From positions 1 to 31,986 of the forward strand of contig JBMYQA010000035.1 in the NCBI GenBank assembly GCA_049600855.1: a stretch of DNA of 31,986 bases, in the 5' to 3' direction. Each line of letters starts with the position of its first letter. Positions within the stretch are counted from its first letter, which is position 1. This DNA is from JBMYQA01 sp049600855. GTDB taxonomy: Bacteria; Bacteroidota; Bacteroidia; Cytophagales; Flammeovirgaceae. The position numbers and the translations under genes were made by a program. The notes beneath the pieces are model-generated. The model was not told the DNA's origin. It did no database searches and saw only the letters and a program-made list of their open reading frames with translations. Below, one piece after another: positions 23,935-31,986 of the stretch.

Positions 23935-26900
23935 TTAGGCCAAAATTTCCTCTAAACACCCATTTGCTACCTCCACTGAATCCATGTCTTCGATAATGAG
24001 AATTACACGTTTTTTGGATTCTTTCAGTTTACACTTCATGGGATAAGCCTGTACATATTTGAGGATTTTCCCAAAAATGGCCGATTGGTAATAATCTGCA
24101 TTATCGTGTTCAGCCAAATAAGCTTTTAGGTTCCCACTCTTCAACATGAGTTTTTCGAAGCCTAGCTTTTCTCCTTTCCAGCGCAAGCGAACTACTTTTA
24201 ACATATCCGCTACAGGAACGGGCAATGGGCCGAAACGGTCAATGAGGCTTTTCTTAAATTGCTGAAGCTCTTCCTCATTCTTTAAGTCATCGGCTTTAAT
24301 GTAGAGATTTAGACGTTCAGAAATATTAGACACATACTCTTCGGGAATGAGAATTTCAAAATCAGTTTCGATGTGGCAATCGACTTTCAACTCATTCATC
24401 TCCAGCTCTTTTTTGAATAGTTCTCTAAACTCATTTTCTTTGAGTTCCTTCACCGCATCTTCCAAAATTTGATTGTACATATCAAATCCTAAATCAGAGA
24501 TGAAGCCACTTTGTTCACCACCCAACATGTTTCCAGCACCTCGAATGTCTAAATCGCGCATGGCTACTTTGAAGCCATCGCCCAAATCCGTAAACTCTTC
24601 CATGGCACTCAACCTTCTTCGAGACTCTGGAGGCAAGCCGCTAGTCGGAGGCGTGAGTAAGTAACAATATGCCTTTTTATTTGATCGACCAACACGCCCA
24701 CGCATTTGGTGCAAATCGGATAAGCCAAACATGTGCGCTCGATTAATAATGATGGTATTGGCATTAGGAATATCCAAGCCTGATTCAATGATGTTGGTGG
24801 AAACCAGCACATCGTAGTCCCCATCCATAAATTTATGCATGATTTTCTCCAAACGCGGCCCTTCCATTTGTCCGTGCGCATACACGACTCGTGCATCGGG
24901 AACGAGCGCCAATACCGTGTTGGCAATGGTTTCGATATCTTTAATTCGATTATGCACGATAAAGACCTGTCCGCCACGCTGCAACTCAAAGCGTACCGCA
25001 TCACGAATAACCCGATCTGAAAAGGTATGGAGTTCAGTGGTCACCGGTTGACGATTCGGAGGTGGAGTGCCAATGATGGATAAATCGCGCGCGCCCAATA
25101 AAGAGAATTGAAGTGTTCGAGGAATAGGAGTTGCCGTCATGGTGAGTACATCCACATTGACCCGCATTTCTTTCAGCTTATCTTTCGTTTTTACCCCAAA
25201 CTTCTGTTCTTCATCAATAATGAGCAATCCCAAATCTTTGAACTTCACATCTTTACCAACAATGCGATGTGTTCCAATCAAAATATCAATTTCTCCTTTT
25301 TCCAAGCGTTTCATAATCTCCCGAACTTGCTTAGTCGTACGGAATCGGTTCACGTAATCTACTTCACAAGGTAAATTGCCTAAACGCTCTTTGAAGGTGC
25401 GGTAATGCTGCATGGCTAAAATGGTGGTGGGCACCAACACGGCCACTTGTTTTCCACTGCATGCCGCCTTAAATGCCGCCCGAATAGCCACTTCTGTTTT
25501 GCCAAAGCCCACATCACCACAAACCAAGCGATCCATGGGAAATTGCAGCTCCATGTCTTTTTTTACTTCTTCGGTAGCTTTTGCCTGATCGGGTGTATCT
25601 TCATAAATAAAAGACGATTCCAACTCATGCTGCATGTAATCATCTGGTTTGTGGGCAAACCCTGTAGCCGCTCTACGCTTTGCATACAACCTGATCAACT
25701 CTGCCGCGATGTCTTTTACCTTCTTTTTGGCCTTTTTCTTCTTATTCTCCCACTCTACTGAGCCCAACTTGCTCATTTTAGGCTTTTCTGTATCCTGACC
25801 CGAGTATTTGGAAACTTTATGTAAGGAGTGAATACCGACATACAATAAGTCATTATCGCGATAAATGAGCCGAATAGCTTCCTGCATTTTCCCACTCACT
25901 TCTTGCTTCGCCATCCCGCCAAAGCGCCCAATGCCATGATCGACATGCACCATATAATCGCCCACCTTGAGCTCTCGCAATTCCTTGAGCGTTAAGGCTT
26001 TTGATTTTGAGAAACGCTTTTTCTCCTTGTAGCGGTGATACCGTTCAAAAATCTGATGATCTGTATACAAGGCCAGCTTCATGTGCTTATCCACAAAACC
26101 ACCACGGAGCGATAGGTTCATCTCCTTGAAAGGCAACATGGGGTCAATCTCTTCGAAGATATTTCGGATTCGAGATAACTGCTTTTGGTATTCAGCCACA
26201 ATCACACTGGTGATATTGACCGAATAGTTTTTATCTAATTCCTCTGCGAGTAAATTAAAGTCTTTATTAAAAGAAGGCTGTGGCCTTGCCTCCATTTGAA
26301 TCGTTTCTTCTGTATCCAAATAAAAGCGATTCCCAAACTCCACCTTCACAAAACTTTCCATCACTTTCATGAAACTATCTCGCGTTTCAAAAAGATCTTC
26401 AGGATTATTGCTGACTTGTGTATTGTTGCTTTTTGCCATAATTTCCTCAAAGGAGCTTTTGGCTACTCGAAAGGATTGGGCAATGGTATCGACTGTTAAT
26501 TCAAAATCCTTAAACCATAAAATAGAATTTTGTGGAATAAAGCGAAAGAACGATTCCCGTACCTCATGCAACAGTTTAGTTTGTGTATTTGGAATGATCG
26601 AAATATGCGCTTTTTCCTCTACGGAAAGTTGGGTAAGTGGATCGAAGGTTCGAATGCTTTCGATTTCATCGCCAAACAGTTCTAGTCGATAGGGCAATTC
26701 ATTGGCAAAGGAATAGATGTCTATAATTCCACCACGCACGGAATATTGTCCCGCTTCATAGACGAAGTCCGTTTTCTCAAAATCATATTCCTGCAATAAT
26801 TCTGAGACAAACTCCACATCTAGGGCTTCTCCAATTTTTGCGGATAGTGTATTTTCAGTTAAGGAAATGTGGTTAATTACTTTCTCATTGAGCGCATCGG

Positions 26901-27312
26901 GATAGGTCACTATTAATTCACCCTCTTTTACTTTTTGATTGAGCTGATTTAACACCTCAGCGCGTTGCAATACATTCGCATTTTCAATTTGCGTAAACTC
27001 ATAAGGTTTCTTGTAAGAGGTAGGGAAAAGCAGAATGTCTTTCTGAGGCAATAGAAATTGTAAGTCGTTGCGGAAATAGGATGCTTCCTCTTTATCATTC
27101 ATCACAAACACATAAGATTGTTGGTGCAATTGATAAATAGAAGCGGCAATAATGGCATCCAAACTTCCTGAAAAACCTTTGATAGTCAAGCTTTTGCCCG
27201 ATTTGAGTGCAGTTGAAATCAATTGAGTCTGACTATCTTCTCGATACTGTTTGAGCAGTGCTTCTAAAGACAAGGCATTTTCTTCGTGAATTTCTAAATC
27301 GGCTACAGACAT
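23935..27312 (-). CDS. mfd: transcription-repair coupling factor Mfd
   Basis: DNA translocase that removes RNA polymerase stalled at lesions and recruits UvrA. About 1125 aa from ATG 27312 (MSVADLEIHEEN); a TTG ten codons earlier is also open. The UvrB-homology region spans about 10-330 (ESIRTFDPLTQLS near 220). The CarD-like RNA-polymerase-interacting domain (about 445-540) has LKVGDYMVHVDHGIGRFGGM and YVGIHSLHKVSKY. The helicase core has GDVGFGKTE (599-607), DEEQKFG (700-706) and TATPIPRTLQ. The RecG-like translocation motif region and the C-terminal TRCF domain (IPEEYVSNISERLNLYIK) follow. It is convergent with gldE, 27 bases between stops. Excision-repair genes are not adjacent. Confidence 0.97.
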   Translation of the reverse strand: MSVADLEIHEENALSLEALLKQYREDSQTQLISTALKSGKSLTIKGFSGSLDAIIAASIYQLHQQSYVFVMNDKEEASYFRNDLQFLLPQKDILLFPTSYKKPYEFTQIENANVLQRAEVLNQLNQKVKEGELIVTYPDALNEKVINHISLTENTLSAKIGEALDVEFVSELLQEYDFEKTDFVYEAGQYSVRGGIIDIYSFANELPYRLELFGDEIESIRTFDPLTQLSVEEKAHISIIPNTQTKLLHEVRESFFRFIPQNSILWFKDFELTVDTIAQSFRVAKSSFEEIMAKSNNTQVSNNPEDLFETRDSFMKVMESFVKVEFGNRFYLDTEETIQMEARPQPSFNKDFNLLAEELDKNYSVNITSVIVAEYQKQLSRIRNIFEEIDPMLPFKEMNLSLRGGFVDKHMKLALYTDHQIFERYHRYKEKKRFSKSKALTLKELRELKVGDYMVHVDHGIGRFGGMAKQEVSGKMQEAIRLIYRDNDLLYVGIHSLHKVSKYSGQDTEKPKMSKLGSVEWENKKKKAKKKVKDIAAELIRLYAKRRAATGFAHKPDDYMQHELESSFIYEDTPDQAKATEEVKKDMELQFPMDRLVCGDVGFGKTEVAIRAAFKAACSGKQVAVLVPTTILAMQHYRTFKERLGNLPCEVDYVNRFRTTKQVREIMKRLEKGEIDILIGTHRIVGKDVKFKDLGLLIIDEEQKFGVKTKDKLKEMRVNVDVLTMTATPIPRTLQFSLLGARDLSIIGTPPPNRQPVTTELHTFSDRVIRDAVRFELQRGGQVFIVHNRIKDIETIANTVLALVPDARVVYAHGQMEGPRLEKIMHKFMDGDYDVLVSTNIIESGLDIPNANTIIINRAHMFGLSDLHQMRGRVGRSNKKAYCYLLTPPTSGLPPESRRRLSAMEEFTDLGDGFKVAMRDLDIRGAGNMLGGEQSGFISDLGFDMYNQILEDAVKELKENEFRELFKKELEMNELKVDCHIETDFEILIPEEYVSNISERLNLYIKADDLKNEEELQQFKKSLIDRFGPLPVPVADMLKVVRLRWKGEKLGFEKLMLKSGNLKAYLAEHDNADYYQSAIFGKILKYVQAYPMKCKLKESKKRVILIIEDMDSVEVANGCLEEILA

Positions 27313-27689
27313 GACTAGCTGCTTGAGGTTTATACATAGCAAAAGGCAAGAACAGCAGTTGAATATCCTTTTTGCTGCTTCTTGCTTCTGTTTCGAAACT
27401 GCAAATATACAGGTATTGTTTGAAAATTAGTGCGCTATTTGGCTCAATCCATGGTGAAATAAAGCATCCAAGCTTTTCCATAAAAAAGATAATACCACGT
27501 CACTCTCGTATTACAATCAACTGAGTTACAATACAACGCGAACACGCATGAAAGCCAAGTCAAAACACCTTGTAACTTCATGAAAATTCACTTTCCACAG
27601 TATCAATCAACCAAATCCTCAACATTTCATACCATGTTCTCATCAAAGCCGCTTAAAATTATTGTATATTCAGCTACCTATTCCTGTGT
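27313..27689. other. 377-base intergenic region between divergent mfd and LytS-type kinase genes
   Basis: It contains the mfd -7 box (27402-27409) and, nearer the kinase gene, the 12-mer accaaatcctca (27610-27621), which recurs before the NHL-protein gene at 30250-30261. No RNA gene or further open frame is supported. Confidence 0.6.
27402..27409 (-). promoter_or_regulatory. mfd: -7 box for mfd
   Basis: TATATTTG on the minus strand matches TAnnTTTG exactly, about 90 bases upstream of the chosen mfd ATG. The upstream -33 region contains TTTTC and not an exact TTTG. Confidence 0.5.
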
Positions 27690-29489
27690 ATGATGAAACA
27701 GCTATTCCTATTTTTTTTGATTGGCGCATTTTTAATTCCTGTGCAAAGTCAAGCTATTGATTTGAAAGCCATTAAAGCCTATTCTAATCAATTAAACTGC
27801 AATTTGGATTCATTGGAGTTGATGCTTCAAGACTTTGAGGCAAATTTATCGGATACGGCTAAGATGGCTAAGCGGGAAGTTGCGTTCCAACGCGCCTCTA
27901 TCCAACAACGAAAAAACCAGTACGACACCGCTTTAGTCATGTTTGAAAAGCTTCACGAAATGGCCACACAATCCAGCGTTGTTGATTCGTTTTTTATTAG
28001 TCGAATTATTTTTCAAGAAGGCATCGCTCATCATCGAAAGGGGAATTTTGAAGTGGCACTTTCTAAATACCTCACCACTTTACGATTAGCAAAAAAATAC
28101 CAGAAGCTTTTTCAATACAAAGTCGCTAATAATTTAGGTTTACTGTATTATCATTTAGCAAAGTATGAACAAGCCTATAACTACTACGTTTACGCTTCTC
28201 AACATGCAGATTTGCTCACCCCTGGGGAGTTGGGAGTAAGCTTAAATGGAATTGGCATGTCATTTTATGCCCAACAACAGTTTGATTCTGCTAAAGTGTA
28301 TTATCAATTGGCCTTAGTACAATTCAAAAAAATAAATAGCTTGGGCTCTCAGACTTTTATTTTCAATAACTTAGGGATTATTGCCTATTATGAATCAAAT
28401 ATCCCAGAGGCAATCCATCTATTTCATAAAGCACTAGAAATTAGAAAGCAACTGGGCAAAAAAGCAGAAATGGTGGAAAGCTATTATAATCTAGCCTCTT
28501 TATATGCAGAACTGAATCAGTTAGATAAGGCCATTGAATACAGCAACTTATCCTTAGCGCTTGCTCAAAAACTAGGTGATAAAAGCAATCAGAAAGACAA
28601 TTATTTCATGCTCAGTGAGTACCACAGTCAACAGGGAAACACCTCACTAGCAAATGAGTACCTGAAAAAATACATCACCATTGATGACTCCATTTACACC
28701 GAGAATATGCAAAAGCAATTGGCCGAAGCAGATAAAAAGTTAGAATTAGAAAAATTGCGCAGAACCAATGAGCAACAAAGCTTTTCCATTGAGCGCACCA
28801 ACTTTCAACTGAAAATCGCCATTGCCATCGGGATTACCTTATTCATGAGTACGCTTACAGTTTGGTTGTTTTTTACACAGAAACGTTTAAAAACCAGACA
28901 TCAGTTATCCATGCTGCAAATTCAATCCTTAAAATCACAATTAAAACCACATTTCTTGTTTAACTTACTCAACTCCATGCAAAACCTCATTATTCGAGAA
29001 GAAACGGATAAAGCAGTAGCCTATATTTCAGACTTTGCTACGCTCATGAGAAAGGATTTAGAGACATTCAGCAAAAAGGAAATTTCATTGAAGGAAGAAC
29101 TGAATCTATTGACGGCTTATTTAAAACTAGAGCGTGTCCGTTTTAAAGAACAACTCAATTACCAATTCTTAATTGATGAACAGCTTGATTTAGAGAAATG
29201 GTTTATTTTACCGATGCTCTTACAACCCTTAGTAGAAAATGCGATTATTCATGGAATTTCTCCCCTTAAGCAGGGGGAAATTACAATCAGTGTAAACGCG
29301 ATTCAAGGCCGTCAAGCTTTAGAGATTATCATTAAAGACAATGGGGTTGGCTTCAAAAACGAACTATCAGCGGGGTCTAGGGGACTTGACTTGACCCAAA
29401 AGCGTTTAAAACTATGGAAAAGCACCAGTAGCCTTAGCATTCAAAGCCCACCTCAAGGGGGCGTAGAGGCTAAACTCGTTATTCAATAA
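27690..29489 (+). CDS. TPR-containing LytS-type sensor histidine kinase
   Basis: Sensor kinase of 599 aa. A signal peptide (about 1-22, ending QSQA) exports a periplasmic tetratricopeptide region (about 75-335; VANNLGLLYYHLAKYEQAYNYYVYAS, FIFNNLGIIAYYESNIPEAIHLFHKAL, ESYYNLASLYAELNQLDKAIEYSNLSL). A short coiled coil and one transmembrane helix (about 374-395) follow. The His_kinase domain has SQLKPHFLFNLLNSMQNLI with His421, and the ATPase part has LLQPLVENAIIHGI and DNGVGF. This class pairs with LytTR regulators, and one starts 26 bases downstream. The frame starts with two adjacent ATGs. Upstream DNA shares a 12-mer with the region before the NHL gene. Confidence 0.9.
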   Translation: MMKQLFLFFLIGAFLIPVQSQAIDLKAIKAYSNQLNCNLDSLELMLQDFEANLSDTAKMAKREVAFQRASIQQRKNQYDTALVMFEKLHEMATQSSVVDSFFISRIIFQEGIAHHRKGNFEVALSKYLTTLRLAKKYQKLFQYKVANNLGLLYYHLAKYEQAYNYYVYASQHADLLTPGELGVSLNGIGMSFYAQQQFDSAKVYYQLALVQFKKINSLGSQTFIFNNLGIIAYYESNIPEAIHLFHKALEIRKQLGKKAEMVESYYNLASLYAELNQLDKAIEYSNLSLALAQKLGDKSNQKDNYFMLSEYHSQQGNTSLANEYLKKYITIDDSIYTENMQKQLAEADKKLELEKLRRTNEQQSFSIERTNFQLKIAIAIGITLFMSTLTVWLFFTQKRLKTRHQLSMLQIQSLKSQLKPHFLFNLLNSMQNLIIREETDKAVAYISDFATLMRKDLETFSKKEISLKEELNLLTAYLKLERVRFKEQLNYQFLIDEQLDLEKWFILPMLLQPLVENAIIHGISPLKQGEITISVNAIQGRQALEIIIKDNGVGFKNELSAGSRGLDLTQKRLKLWKSTSSLSIQSPPQGGVEAKLVIQ

Positions 29490-29515
29490 TTTGATTCATT
29501 AATTTATCGAACAAC

Positions 29516-30250
29516 ATGTATACTGCGGCGATCATAGAAGATGAGGTTGATGCCATCGAAAACCTCACGTATTTTATCAAACGGTTTTGCCCCGAACTGG
29601 AGTTAATTGGTCATGCCTCATCTGTAGATGCAGGCCTCGACTTAATTACCACGCATCAGCCTGATATTTTATTCTTAGATATCAAGCTAAGAAATGAGAA
29701 TAGTTTTGACTTAATCCATCAATTGGGCAACATTCCAAAAATCATTTTTATCACAGCTTATGCTGAATTTGCTTTAGATGCCCTCAAACTCCAAGCGGTA
29801 GATTATTTATTAAAACCCATTCAACCCATCGAATTAAAAGAAGCTGTTGCTAAAACTATTCAACAAATTGATCAAGAAGCATTACTCGAAAAGCTCCAAC
29901 AGCTATTCCAAACACAACAGGTGAACAAATTATCTATTCCTAGTAAAGATCGGCTTCATTTGACTGCTGTTCACGATATCATCCGTTGTCAGGCGGATAA
30001 TAATTATACGATTTTTCATTTGAGTAATGGTGAAAAAATTGTGGTTGCCCAAACCTTAAAAACTTACGAAAATTTACTTCCAACAGCGCTGTTTGTTAGG
30101 GTACATCAATCACACATTGTCAATCTTCACCATATTAAAAAGTTGGCGCTAGATCCGCCCGTAGTCATTTTGTCTACCAAGGAAGAAATTCCCGTAGCTC
30201 GAAGAAGAAAAGCCCACCTCAAAAAGCTCCTCCAAGCCCATGTAAACTGA
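29516..30250 (+). CDS. LytTR-family response regulator
   Basis: DNA-binding regulator of 244 aa. The receiver domain has IIEDE (6-10), phospho-acceptor Asp55 in ILFLDIKL, Thr80 (IFITAYAEFALDAL) and Lys100 in VDYLLKPI, all switch residues intact. The C-terminal LytTR domain (about 137-242) shows LSIPSKDRLHLTAVHDIIRCQADNNYTIFHLSNGEKIVVAQTLKTYENLLPTALFVRVHQSHIVNLHHIKKL, the standard ten-stranded type motif set. It forms an operon with the upstream LytS-type kinase. Its stop codon overlaps a direct repeat (actgacc, 20 bases apart) that could be a binding site for LytTR upstream of the NHL gene. Confidence 0.93.
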   Translation: MYTAAIIEDEVDAIENLTYFIKRFCPELELIGHASSVDAGLDLITTHQPDILFLDIKLRNENSFDLIHQLGNIPKIIFITAYAEFALDALKLQAVDYLLKPIQPIELKEAVAKTIQQIDQEALLEKLQQLFQTQQVNKLSIPSKDRLHLTAVHDIIRCQADNNYTIFHLSNGEKIVVAQTLKTYENLLPTALFVRVHQSHIVNLHHIKKLALDPPVVILSTKEEIPVARRRKAHLKKLLQAHVN

Positions 30251-30272
30251 CCAAATCCTCATCAGACTGACC
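30246..30272 (+). repeat. 20-base-spaced direct repeat before NHL gene
   Basis: actgacc occurs at 30246-30252 and again at 30266-30272, a 20-base period close to the roughly two-turn spacing of LytTR half-sites. The 12-mer accaaatcctca (30250-30261) overlaps the first copy and also occurs before the kinase gene at 27610. A binding site for the adjacent LytTR regulator is inferred. Confidence 0.35.
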
Positions 30273-30358
30273 GCAGGCTAGATTTTGAATATTAACCATG
30301 TAATCTTAATAAAATATACAAAACTTAGAACTCATGTTTATCCAAACCAATCAATACT

Positions 30359-31986
30359 ATGGTAATCTCTTACCTTCAAAAACATGGGTTTCTCACCTTA
30401 CTTTGCCTGCTACTCAGCAGTAATCTTCAAGCTCAAGGGCTTACGTTCTCTTCTACATTTGGTACAAATGGTACTGGGGATGGCGAGTTTAGCTTTCCAG
30501 TAGATGTAGAGATCGATGCGAGTGGAAATATCTTTGTAGCAGACAGAAATAATGAGCGAATTCAAAAATTTAATAGCAGTTTCGTCTTTCAAACCAAATG
30601 GGGGAGTCAGGGAACTGGAAATGGGCAGTTTAGTCTCAATGGCATGGATCAAATGATGATAGATGCTAGTGGAAACATTTGGGTAGCGGATCGGGGAAAT
30701 CATCGGTATCAACAGTTTTCTAACGCAGGCGTTTACCTCACCCAATTTGGAAGCTCAGGCACTGGAAATGTAGAATTTGACAACCCGACAGGAATTGGGA
30801 TTGATGGCAGTGGAAACTTTTATGTGGTAGATAAAAACAACCACCGCATCCAGAAACTATCGAGTACTTTCACGTATATCACCGAATGGGGCAGCCAAGG
30901 AAGCAGTAATGGGCAGTTTTCTACGAACGGAACCGAAGGACTAGTTTTTGACGCAAGTGGCGATATTTGGGTGGCGGATAGAGGTAACGACCGACTTCAA
31001 AAGTTCTCAGACACTGGGACTTTTTTGGCTGTTATTGGCGGTGTAGAAGGTACAGCAGATGGGCAGTTTTCAAACCCTGTAGATATTGCTATACATCCCA
31101 CTACGGGCAATCTTTATGTATCTGACCGAAACAATGAACGCATTCAGTACTTTGATCCTTCTGGCAATTTTTTGGGTAAATTTGGAACAATAGGCACAGG
31201 AAATGGAGAGTTCTCAAGCAATGGCTTAGTAGGAATAGCATTTAACAGCACAGGTACCAAATTGTATGCGGCTGATCGAAACAATCATCGCATCCAAGTA
31301 TTTGATGTGGCAGCAGTCGCTACTGATCCTACATGGAATAGCGGTGCTTGGTCACCTGCAGCTCCTACTTCTACTGATAATGCCATCATTGATGATACGT
31401 ATGATGTCACTGCCAATGGCAATATCGCTTGCGCCAATCTGACCATCAACTCAGGAAACACCCTCACCATGACTTCTGGAACGATTAGCATTACAGGAAA
31501 TTTCGATAACAACGGAAATGCCTTCAACCAAACTGGGGGAACTTTCACCTTTAATGGCTCATCTGCTCAATCCATTGAAGGCTCCAATACCTTTGATGAT
31601 TTGGTCATCAATAACTCGGCTGGGGTTACGCTCAATTCGGCTACTACGGTCACTGGCGTGTTAACACTAACTGCAGGTACGTTGGCATCGGGGGGGCTGT
31701 TGACACTTGGGTCAACAGCTACGGGGGCTGGAAATACCGCTACCGTGGATTTTTCTGGTTCTGGAACTATTTCGGGAAATGTCATCCAGCAACGCTTCTT
31801 GGATGGGGCAACTCAAGAGGGCTATCGCTATGTGGCTGCCGCTGTGGCAGGGCAAACCCTTGCTGCCATCAACGATGATGTTTCCCTCAATCACCTTGGA
31901 GCGGTGTTCAGTCCGGGCACCAATGTCAGCACTTATGATCGAGATGGATACACGCAACCACTTCCCAATATCTTCTATTATGATCA
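30359..31986 (+). CDS. secreted NHL-repeat beta-propeller adhesin-like protein (3' end outside window)
   Basis: Open from ATG 30359 to the window edge with no stop, at least 542 residues. A signal peptide (about 1-26, MVISYLQKHG...SSNLQAQG) is followed by six NHL repeats (about 32-316), each with a GNxWVADRxNHRIQKF-like core (e.g. 56-71, 106-120, 151-166, 201-216, 250-265, 300-315), enough to close a six-bladed propeller. From about 325 it continues with TWNSGAWSPAAPTSTDNAIID and strand-rich LTINSGNTLTMTSGTISITGNF repeats, as in large T9SS-exported adhesins or autotransporter-like proteins. A T9SS C-terminal domain is expected beyond the window. The preceding TPR kinase/LytTR pair may control it. 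The 3' part is somewhat richer in GC, including a G7 run near 31690. Confidence 0.85.
   Translation, partial: MVISYLQKHGFLTLLCLLLSSNLQAQGLTFSSTFGTNGTGDGEFSFPVDVEIDASGNIFVADRNNERIQKFNSSFVFQTKWGSQGTGNGQFSLNGMDQMMIDASGNIWVADRGNHRYQQFSNAGVYLTQFGSSGTGNVEFDNPTGIGIDGSGNFYVVDKNNHRIQKLSSTFTYITEWGSQGSSNGQFSTNGTEGLVFDASGDIWVADRGNDRLQKFSDTGTFLAVIGGVEGTADGQFSNPVDIAIHPTTGNLYVSDRNNERIQYFDPSGNFLGKFGTIGTGNGEFSSNGLVGIAFNSTGTKLYAADRNNHRIQVFDVAAVATDPTWNSGAWSPAAPTSTDNAIIDDTYDVTANGNIACANLTINSGNTLTMTSGTISITGNFDNNGNAFNQTGGTFTFNGSSAQSIEGSNTFDDLVINNSAGVTLNSATTVTGVLTLTAGTLASGGLLTLGSTATGAGNTATVDFSGSGTISGNVIQQRFLDGATQEGYRYVAAAVAGQTLAAINDDVSLNHLGAVFSPGTNVSTYDRDGYTQPLPNIFYYD

Noticed and set aside
24609..26692. Several 60-130-codon open frames across mfd
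   Set aside because: All lie inside the well-supported mfd gene in other frames without independent features.
31696..31719. 9-bp inverted repeat gctgttgac/gtcaacagc after a G7 run
   Set aside because: It lies inside the repeat-rich coding sequence of the adhesin-like gene and encodes ordinary strand residues; probably incidental.
30410..31957. Minus-strand open frames across the NHL gene region
   Set aside because: The plus strand is open throughout with a signal peptide and six NHL repeats; the minus-strand frames are its mirror images.

Overview
The window looks like a chromosomal segment of a Bacteroidota (Bacteroidetes), most likely a gliding or marine Cytophagales-type bacterium. The evidence is a T9SS C-terminal sorting domain, GldE, a periplasmic beta-propeller histidine kinase, several exported proteins ending their signal peptides in AQ or GQ, AT-rich intergenic DNA, almost no Shine-Dalgarno sequences, and repeated matches to the Bacteroidetes -7 promoter element TAnnTTTG. 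I see no tRNA, rRNA, CRISPR, insertion sequence or prophage. Species-level assignment is not possible from this sequence.

Layout. 1-3.6 kb: ftsH and rsfS on the minus strand, with birA divergent. 3.7-5.3 kb: an orphan iron-type ABC permease, ending at a terminator shared with the convergent rny. 5.3-7.8 kb: a minus-strand cluster of a small coiled-coil protein, zapA and rny. 8.0-9.5 kb: two secreted proteins, one with a T9SS sorting domain. 9.5-11.3 kb: queA and a divergent ICMT-like membrane methyltransferase. 11.4-16.4 kb: a minus-strand signalling module of propeller histidine kinase, NarL/LuxR response regulator and cadherin-domain lipoprotein. 16.4-18.5 kb: an SDR without the catalytic tyrosine, two bases upstream of a photolyase. 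18.7-22.1 kb: a small lipoprotein, an outer-membrane-type protein and an orphan oligopeptide-type binding lipoprotein. 22.5-27.3 kb: gldE and convergent mfd. 27.7-31.99 kb: a TPR/LytS-type histidine kinase, a LytTR response regulator and a large NHL-propeller adhesin-like gene that runs off the window.

Most notable point. In the kinase/regulator/cadherin-lipoprotein module, two promoters, one before the regulator gene and one before the lipoprotein gene, carry the same dyad (AAAACTACYCAWATTGGG on the minus strand). In both, the dyad sits at exactly the same distance from a TAnnTTTG -7 box, centred near -44. This predicts an autoregulated two-component system that directly activates the adjacent surface or periplasmic cadherin lipoprotein. 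The second two-component pair (27.7-30.25 kb) is similarly followed by a large secreted protein, and a 12-mer is shared between the regions upstream of the kinase and of that protein. The window therefore holds two sensor-regulator-exported-protein modules of different regulator classes; the regulatory links are inferred from sequence and untested.
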